From positions 992,001 to 1,056,000 of the forward strand of contig CP085833.1 in the NCBI GenBank assembly GCA_020809705.1: a DNA stretch of 64,000 nucleotides. Direction: 5' to 3'. Position numbers and translations under genes: made by a program. Under the pieces are notes generated by a model. That model ran no database searches. It saw only the letters and a program-made list of their open reading frames with translations, and had not been told where the DNA came from. Position 1 is the first letter of the stretch; every line of letters begins with the position of its first letter. This stretch comes from Calonectria ilicicola. Lineage: Eukaryota > Ascomycota > Sordariomycetes > Hypocreales > Nectriaceae. This document shows, piece by piece, positions 56,251 to 64,000 of this stretch.

Positions 56251-59200
56251 TTTACTTAGCTATTTATATAGTTTTTTTTAATTAATATAAATATATTATA
56301 AAGTTTTATAACAGTCTAGTCAATTCCTAACTTAATAAATCAATTAGATTGAAGGGTTTATTGTTAGTAATGTGATTAGATGTATTATAGTATAATAAAG
56401 TAATAAAGATATTATATTAAGTAATAATTAATTATAATTAAAGTAATTAAATTATATTAAAAATTAGTTAATATTAATTATAAAAATAGATTTTAATTTA
56501 TTTATATATTATTATTTAATAAGTGTTTATTATATTAGTTTTATTTAATATATTAATAATTAAGATATTAATTATAAAATAATTATTAATATTATAAATA
56601 ATTATTTATAAGTACTTTTTTATTAATTAATATAAGATTATATAGTAAGTAAATATTAATTCTATTATTATTAATTGTTTAAATATATTATAGATTATAA
56701 TATAATATTCTCTCTTTATTAATTTTATTTTTAAGGTTTATTAAATTAACCTTATATATAAGTTTCTTATTCTTAACCTTTAAAATATTTTCTAATTATA
56801 TCTTATAGTTTAGGTAATTCTAAGCTATATCTTTATATTAATACTTAAACCTAATTTATTAATTTAATAAGCTTTAAAATTATATTATATTTTTTTTACT
56901 TTTTTAAAGGTTTATAATATAAAATATTATTAGATTTTAATAATTATTATAATAAATATATTTATTATAATAAAATATATAATACTTTAAAGGTATTTTT
57001 AATTATATATATATTATTTTTATAAATAATAAGTATAAGTAGATATTAATATTTTATAATAATTTAAATAAATTAGAAATTTAATTATTTAAATATAAAA
57101 AAGAAGGTAATTAAGAAGAAGTTCTTTTATATATAAGTAGAGGTACTTATTACTTAAGTTAAAATTTAAAAATCCTTAAATTATTTATTTTATCTTTATT
57201 ATTAAAAATATTAATTTAAAATAAAAAATATAAAGATAATATATTAAGATTTTTTTTAAATAAATTAAAAAAGATAAATTAAATAAAATTAAAGATTATT
57301 ATTTAAGTATAATTTTTAAAAGCTATAGATATTATTAATTAGAATATTATTAATTTTAATAGTTTACTTAATATTATATTTTTAAGAATATTTTTAATAT
57401 TTTTAAGTAATATATAAGATATTTTATAGATTTTTAAATTATTTCTTTATAATCTTTTTATTTAATTTTAAATTTTTTATTTTTTTTTCTTTATAGGATT
57501 TTCTTAATTTTTTATTAATTTTTAAAATTTTCTATTTATAATTTATATTTTAATCTAATATTAATTTAAATATTATTATTAGATTCTAATAATAAAATAT
57601 AGAAGATAAAGTAAATCTTAATATTATCTAAAAGATCAAGTTTATAATTATTTTCTAATATCTTTTTTTCATTAAATATAATCTAATTTATATAAAGTTA
57701 ATTTTTTTATTTTATTATTTTATTATAAGATTTTTTATTACTAAATAAACCATATCTCCCTTTAAAAAGATTAATCCTTTTAATCTTTTTAAATTATAAT
57801 ATCTTTTTATAATATTATAAACAAATTCTAGTTCAATTATTAGTTCTTTATATAATTTCTTTAAATTATTTAATTTAATTATTACTTTTATTTAGATAAT
57901 ACTTTCTAAAAATACTTAATAAGTATTAGAAATAAAACCAAAATTAGCTTTTATTAAAGTTATTTTAATATTATAATTATAAAATATATTATATACTAAT
58001 TATATAATAAATAATTTTTCTACCTAATTAATTTATTTATAATTAATATAATATTATAAATATTATTTAATCTTCTAATTTTAATATTTAATTTATTTAT
58101 TTATCTAAAAGTAAAAAACTATATTTAGCTTATAATTTAATTCTATTAATAATATAAGACTTTACTAGAATTTTAATATAAATAATTATCCTCTATCTAA
58201 TATAATTTCTATTAATAATCTATAAATTATAACTATATATTTAAAAAATAAAAAAGTAAATTATTCTTCTTTTATTACTTTATTATAAAGAATATAATAA
58301 GCTACTTTAATAAATTAATTTATAATAATAAGAATATTATTATAATATACTTTTATAATAAGATTTATTAAAAGAGATAGGTTAATAATAAAGTTTATTA
58401 TAATTAATTCCTAAGATCTTTATACTATTAATATTAATTATAGTAATTTATATAATTTATATTTTGGTTTTTTAGAGTATTAGTATAGGCTATATTTTTT
58501 ATATACTTACTTAATTTTCTTTTTTATTTTACTAAAAGAGAATATCTATTTAACTTATTTAAAGGTTTTATTAATACTTTTATAATTATATAAAAAATAT
58601 TTATAAATATCTTTTATTAATTCTATTTAATATTCCTTAAATACTTATAAATAATCTATTTTTTCTTTTTCTAATAATACTAGATTGTATTCTTTGATTT
58701 TTCTTAATAATAGATTACCTTATTTTATATATTATATTAGGGTTTCTATAGTAATAGTTCTAATTATTTATAGTAATCTTTTTATTTATATTATAATAAT
58801 AATTTTTTTATTTCTATTATTATTCTATTAATTAGAGCTTATTTTAGGTTTCTATTAGTATTATAAATTAATAATTTTTTTTATATTTTTAATTTTTTAG
58901 TATTATAATTAGATTAATAGTTAATTATATTAATATAGTTATTTTTAATTTTTTTAATATAAATAATTTAATAATTAAACTTAAAGAGATATTTAATATA
59001 TTATAATTACCTTTTATTAAATTTCTAAATTATTATAAAATAGGAGATATTTTTATAATCTATATATATTATAATTTTATAATTATTTTTTAATAAATAT
59101 TATTAGAATTTTTTAAAGGTATTTATAATAATAAGGAATTCTTTATTATAAATAAGGTAATTTAATTTAAGGCTATATAACTTATATAAATAAAAAGCTA

Positions 59201-60790
59201 TAAAATATAGATTTCTTTAATTATTATATTATCTAATTTAGGCTTCTAGTATAAAGTCTAAAATATTAGTTTCTAGTTTTATAGATTTATCTAAGTTAAA
59301 TATAATTAAGATAGGTTCTTTTAAAATAATATCTTTTATAATTTTAAATAATTATTATATTTTAATTTTTTATTAAAAGATAATCTTTTTTTTAATTAAT
59401 TTAATTATTATAAAAATAATTCTATTAAATCTTTTAATAAATTTTTAATAATAATTTATAAAACTAAAAAGATTTATATTTCCTTTATATTTTATAATAC
59501 TTTTTATTTTTATATTATTATAATTTTCTTTAGATTTATATAGATTTTATTAGAGCTAATAATATATTCTAAGAATTTAATTTCTTATATATAAAACTTA
59601 TTTTTTTAGATTTAACTAAAAGTTTAATATCTTATAAAGCTTTTAAAACCTTATAAATATATTCTTTATATTCTTCTTTATTTAAAAAGAAGATAAGGAT
59701 ATTATTTAAATAATAAATAATAAAGATATTTAAATATTTTTATAATATATAGTTTATTATTCTTTAAAATAATATTAATATATTTATAAATTTAAAAAGT
59801 ATAATTAGATATTTAAATAACTTAAATTTAGTTTAGAAAGTGGTTTTCTATTTATATCTTTCTTTAATATAAATAAAATTATAAGTTTTTTAAGATTAAA
59901 TATAATAAAGATATTAGCTTTATAAAGATAATTTTTTATTTTATTAATTAATAATAATAAAGTATAATTTTTAATAATAATATTATTAAATTATTAATAA
60001 TCTATAATAAAATATAATTTTCTATTTTTCTTAAATATAAATATAATAAAGTATTTTACTTTAGAATTTAAAATATAAATATATTCTTTCTTTAATATAT
60101 TTTTAATATATTTTTTAAAATATTAAGCTTTATTTAATTAAGATTATAAATAAAATAAAATTAGATATTAAATCTATTTTTAAAGATAATTTTATAATCT
60201 TATTAATTAAATTCTAATAATTTAATATTAAGTTCTTTTATAAAGAGTTTTTTATAAATTCTATATTATAAAAATATATTATATAATCTATTTATTTTTA
60301 TTTTAATCTTTATTTTTTAAAACTTTTATTAATTTATTAAAATTATATTTTAAAATAAATAATTATTTATTATTTTTATCTTTTTTAATTATTTTTATAT
60401 TTATATTTAATTTTTTTAAATAATAAAGATTCTTTTTTATTTATATCTTTTATTTAATTAAAATTAAAAATTTAAGATCTTTTAGCTAGATTTATAAAAA
60501 TATTACTAATTATATTATACTCCTTAGGTATTTATATCTAGCTAGTATACTAGTAGATATTAGGATTATACTTATATAATTATAAGTACTTTAAAACTAG
60601 ATTATATTATTTAATATTAATAATATTAAAGATTATTTTTTAATTTTTTTTAATAAAGATTTTTAAATAATTAATCTTCTTATTTATAATTATATTATTA
60701 TTATTAAAAGATATTACTTCCTTCTAATCCTTATCTTTATTTCTAATTATTATTAGAATTATTTTTTAATTATTATATATAAAGCTATAA
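56250..60790 (-). mobile_element. RIP-degraded Ty3/gypsy retrotransposon, minus strand
   Basis: Reading the minus strand, pol blocks appear in order from high to low coordinates. Near 60150-59640 the reverse transcriptase keeps KERIYLYFKF, a VDYR-like stretch, TKF.LF.YL, QRIINY-like, LNNILIF (YLDDILIF in intact relatives), NKEEYKEYIYKVLKAL and a LLVKSKK stretch. Near 58500-57900 the integrase keeps IIDFI, TKVAYY, EIILDRG, LNYKL and KANFGFISNTY. Stops are mostly TAA/TAG, consistent with RIP. Both ends are approximate; no intact LTR pair was recognised. Confidence 0.7.
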
Positions 60791-60965
60791 GGGTCATTAA
60801 CCAGGGTGATCTTGAGAGTTATAGAACAAATTATATTATAGTATATAGACTTCAACTTAACAAGTATTCCTCAATCACTCGCCAAAATTCTCTAATAAAT
60901 TAAATAGGTTGTATACTACTTCCAGCCATAGTGGCGCTAGGATTCTAATTGTTCTTATAATTATC
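60785..60965. other. Small normal-composition island in the AT block
   Basis: About 180 bases have markedly higher GC than their surroundings (GGTCATTAACCAGGGTGATC to AGTGGCGCTAGGATTC). It may be an LTR or untranslated-leader piece of the minus-strand gypsy relic. No coding sequence is recognised. Confidence 0.35.
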
Positions 60966-62880
60966 CCCCTTTCTTTAATACTTAATCCTTAAGTATTTAC
61001 TAGTAATTTCCTTATTTTAAATAATTTTATATGCTTATAATTATTATTATATATTATTATTATTTATTGTTTATTATTTATTATTTATATAGTATATATT
61101 ATTTATTATTTATTATATATATAGTATATATTTAGTAGGTAGTTGCTATAAGGACCTTACTTTTAATAAGGTATATATTATAATATACTTATTATTCTTC
61201 TTATTTTATACTTATTTATAATTCTTCTATACAAATAATATTTCCTACTTTATTTATTATATATATATATATTTTTATTTTTTATTATTATTTTATTCTT
61301 CTTTTCCTTATTAAGCACTCTCTAAATCTTTATAATATTACTTCTTTTTTAGCTTTTTATAATACTTACTTATTATAAGTAGTTTACTAGTTAAGCATTT
61401 GTTAAATAGCTATTAAATAATTGCTCTTACTTTTATTATATTATATAAAAGTATAATAATCTCTCTCTTATTTATTATTAAAGATCTATTAATACTTGCT
61501 ATATCTACTATAAGGAAGCTAGCTAATTTTATAATATAATATATTTACTTTTATTAAGTATTTTATATATAATTATTATTAATTTAATTAGATTTTCTAG
61601 GAGCTTATTAATATTATAATCTAATATTAGAATTTCCTAACCGAACTTAGTATATATAATACTATTAAGTATAATAAGGATAATAATAATACCCTTAAGC
61701 CCTTAATAAATATTAGCTACTAATATTTTAATTAAGTTATATATACTATTACTAATTTCTAGTATTATACTAAAGATAGTATTAAGAGTATGGCTAGTAT
61801 TTATAGAATATTTAATAAATAGCTATCTTTATATCTACTATAAGAGACTATTATCTAATATAAGTTAATAATATTAGACTTTTAAGTCTAAGTAAATATC
61901 TTTATTTTATATTTAGTAAGTATTTTATTAACTTATTATAATATAATCTTATCTTTACTAATACTAAAAACTTATACCTTTACTTAATTTTCATTATCTC
62001 TCTTTATACTTATAATAATAATATTATTATAATTATTAAATATTTATTAAGTACTCTTAATTAAGCTAAATTTACTTATATTTTTAATATTATAAAAGAT
62101 TCCTTATTTTAATTTATTATTATATAGAAGTATAAGATCTTATATACTTTAACTATTATTATAGATTATTATAGCCCTATTTATATTATTAAATATATTA
62201 AAAAACCTCCTATTTAATAGGGAGCGGTTAGTATGTTTTTATACTATATTCGGAAGAAGAAGAAGGAATCTAAGGTTGTAGAGTCTGCTGCCTCTAAGAC
62301 CAAGTCTAAGCCTACGCTTAATAATACACCTCTATCGCCTGCTAGCTGTAATTGTGGTAGAAGTAGTGATTACCCTTATAATTGTTCTTATGGTTGTCCT
62401 TGTGGTTGTGGTTATAATGTTTTTTCCTAGGTGCCTATTTGCTAAGCTGTTGCTGAGTTTTTGTTAAGTGCTCTCTGGCTGTTATCTTAGTGGTTTGTGT
62501 ATATATTTATGCCTATAGGTATATTAGTTAGTAATTATCTTACTAGTTATTTATTATACCTTTATTATATTTTTTATTTTATATTATTATCTTATTTTTT
62601 ATATATATATTTATATTATTTATAATATTTTTATATTATTTATAAAGTATTTTATAAATATTTAGTAGATTCCTATATATTATATTCTACTAGCTAGCTT
62701 ATTTACTTAATTTAATAGAATAGTTATTCTTTATCTTTTTTATGATTTATAATTTCCTTTACTTCTTATTTTTCCTCTTCTTTCTCTAACTTAGGGAGGG
62801 TAGCTATACTTTTGCTATTTGCTTACTAAGGCTATAACTATAGCTCTAATAGTAAGACTAAGAATATATTATATATATAT
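60966..62880. other. AT-rich transposon-like sequence without recognisable coding signature
   Basis: The sequence is strongly AT-rich except for about 62220-62520, which is closer to normal composition. A 65-codon frame at 62233-62430 with several Cys residues lies in that island, but it starts and ends in degraded sequence and is not called. The stretch probably belongs to nested retrotransposons. Confidence 0.4.
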
Positions 62881-62899
62881 TAGTATTACTCTAGCAGAT

Positions 62900-63780
62900 A
62901 TATCTTATATATTTATTTCTTTATTTTTTTTAATTATTATTTTAATAAATTATAATATTAATTTCTTATCTTTAAAATGGAAATACTTAATTAATAGTTT
63001 AATAATATCCTTTAATTTATATTCCTTAGCTTAATAATATTAATTATAATACTTGGATTATGCTTTTATAATAGACTGCTAGCATTCTTAGGCTTGTTCT
63101 TATACTTGGCAAAAGGTTATTAAATGCTTATTAACTCCTTGCACTTTAGCTTTAATATATTTAAAAATATAAGCTATTACTTTAGAATAATATTTATAAA
63201 GTACTTATATTAAAAAAACTTTAATAATATTATATATACTATTATTATATATAAACTTTACTTTAGGTAGTTGGGCTATTTATTAATTTAGTAAGCTTTT
63301 TATATATACTTAAAGATATTTTTCTAATATTTAGTGAGTCTATTCTATTTGATTATTTATTTATAGGTAATATATAATAGATAATTAATAAGCAATTGCC
63401 TATTCTTTTATAAGTTTGGCCTAGAATTTATTAATAATTAATTTATTTTTATTACTTATAATTCTTTTTAATATTTTAAATTTATATTTAATATTTTTAT
63501 AAAGGATTTATATAAATTAAGCTATATTAAGTATTTTCCTTATTAATAAAAAGATTATATATTTAATTATATAATATATAATAATTAAGATTATATTATA
63601 TTCTTTACTATCTACTTAAGCATTACTTAATAATTTTATAATAAAGTCTATACTAATTTCTTAGAATAGGTATACTAGTAGGGGAAGTAGCTATAATTAT
63701 TTATATAACTTATACCTTAATGAGCGCTCACCTTAGTATACTTAATATTTTATTATATAGTCTTTAATATTATTAGCTAT
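62900..63780 (-). mobile_element. Fragment of a second minus-strand Ty3/gypsy relic (integrase)
   Basis: On the minus strand near 63450-63350 a block resembling the integrase stretch KFWAKLIKELAIAYQLS..P.NKQS.RI is readable with stops in place of Trp and Gln. Near 63680-63640 there is a weaker block resembling the D-F-I strand. This integrase is separate from the one at 58.5-57.9 kb, so at least two minus-strand elements are nested here. The element probably runs beyond the window end. Confidence 0.5.
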
Positions 63781-64000
63781 ACCTTTCTAATGGAATTTAT
63801 AGCTAATTAACTTAAGTATCTTATATACCTCTATATACCCTAATCTTAGGTTATTATGGTGCCTTCTTAGGATTTTTTTTTATAATATATTAATTTAGGA
63901 TTATTAATTTTTTTTTATAAAAGAGAATATTTTATTTATTAAGGTAATACTTCTTTTATTTATTAGCTACTTTATAAGCCTTCTCTACCTTCTATTAATA
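63781..64000. other. Right-end AT-rich sequence
   Basis: Continuation of degraded repeat sequence. Probably the zinc-binding and RNase H part of the same minus-strand element, but no motif is clear enough to call. Confidence 0.3.

Noticed and set aside
62233..62430. Small Cys-rich protein gene
   Set aside because: It is an isolated short frame within degraded transposon DNA, with no promoter, domain or intron evidence.

Overview
This window comes from a filamentous ascomycete, most likely a trichothecene-producing member of the Hypocreales. Genes carry short GT..AG introns of about 45-80 bp. The gene content is that of a trichothecene (TRI) sesquiterpenoid mycotoxin cluster. Gene-rich DNA alternates abruptly with extremely AT-rich, stop-saturated blocks typical of repeat-induced point mutation (RIP). 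Several proteins look clearly diverged from my knowledge of the Fusarium versions, so I would not call this a standard Fusarium core cluster, but I cannot name the species.

Layout. 0-8.5 kb is the left flank: a secreted Thr/Val-rich protein (892-2181), a small membrane ORF, a Zn(II)2Cys6 regulator, an NmrA/isoflavone-reductase-like oxidoreductase and a divergently transcribed RidA-family protein. 8.5-40.3 kb holds TRI3(-), TRI5(+), a full-length ABC-B transporter(+), TRI4(-), TRI6(+), a broken unidentified gene(-), TRI11(-), TRI12(-), a TRI13-like P450(-), TRI14(+), TRI7(-) and TRI8(+). 40.4-54.2 kb is a RIP-ruined transposon block: a Fot1/pogo relic, then a plus-strand Ty3/gypsy relic bounded by inverted arms. 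TRI101(+) sits as an isolated intact gene at 54.6-55.9 kb. 56-64 kb is another RIP nest with at least two minus-strand Ty3/gypsy relics.

Pathway logic (from established Fusarium biochemistry, assuming the assignments are orthologous): TRI5 makes trichodiene, TRI4 adds four oxygens, TRI101 acetylates C-3, TRI11 hydroxylates C-15, TRI3 acetylates C-15, TRI13 hydroxylates C-4, TRI7 acetylates C-4 and TRI8 removes the C-3 acetyl. This set would suffice for a diacetoxyscirpenol-type product. TRI12 (MFS), and perhaps the in-cluster ABC transporter, would provide export. TRI6 is the cluster regulator. No TRI10, TRI1, TRI9 or polyketide synthase was recognised.

The most striking non-coding feature lies between the divergent TRI7 and TRI8 genes. 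It is a roughly 250-bp array of 15 units with a 17-bp period, 12 of which carry the palindrome AGGCCT in a context matching the known TRI6 site YNAGGCC on one or both strands. Smaller groups of the same motif occur upstream of the ABC transporter, between TRI4 and TRI6, and between TRI13 and TRI14.
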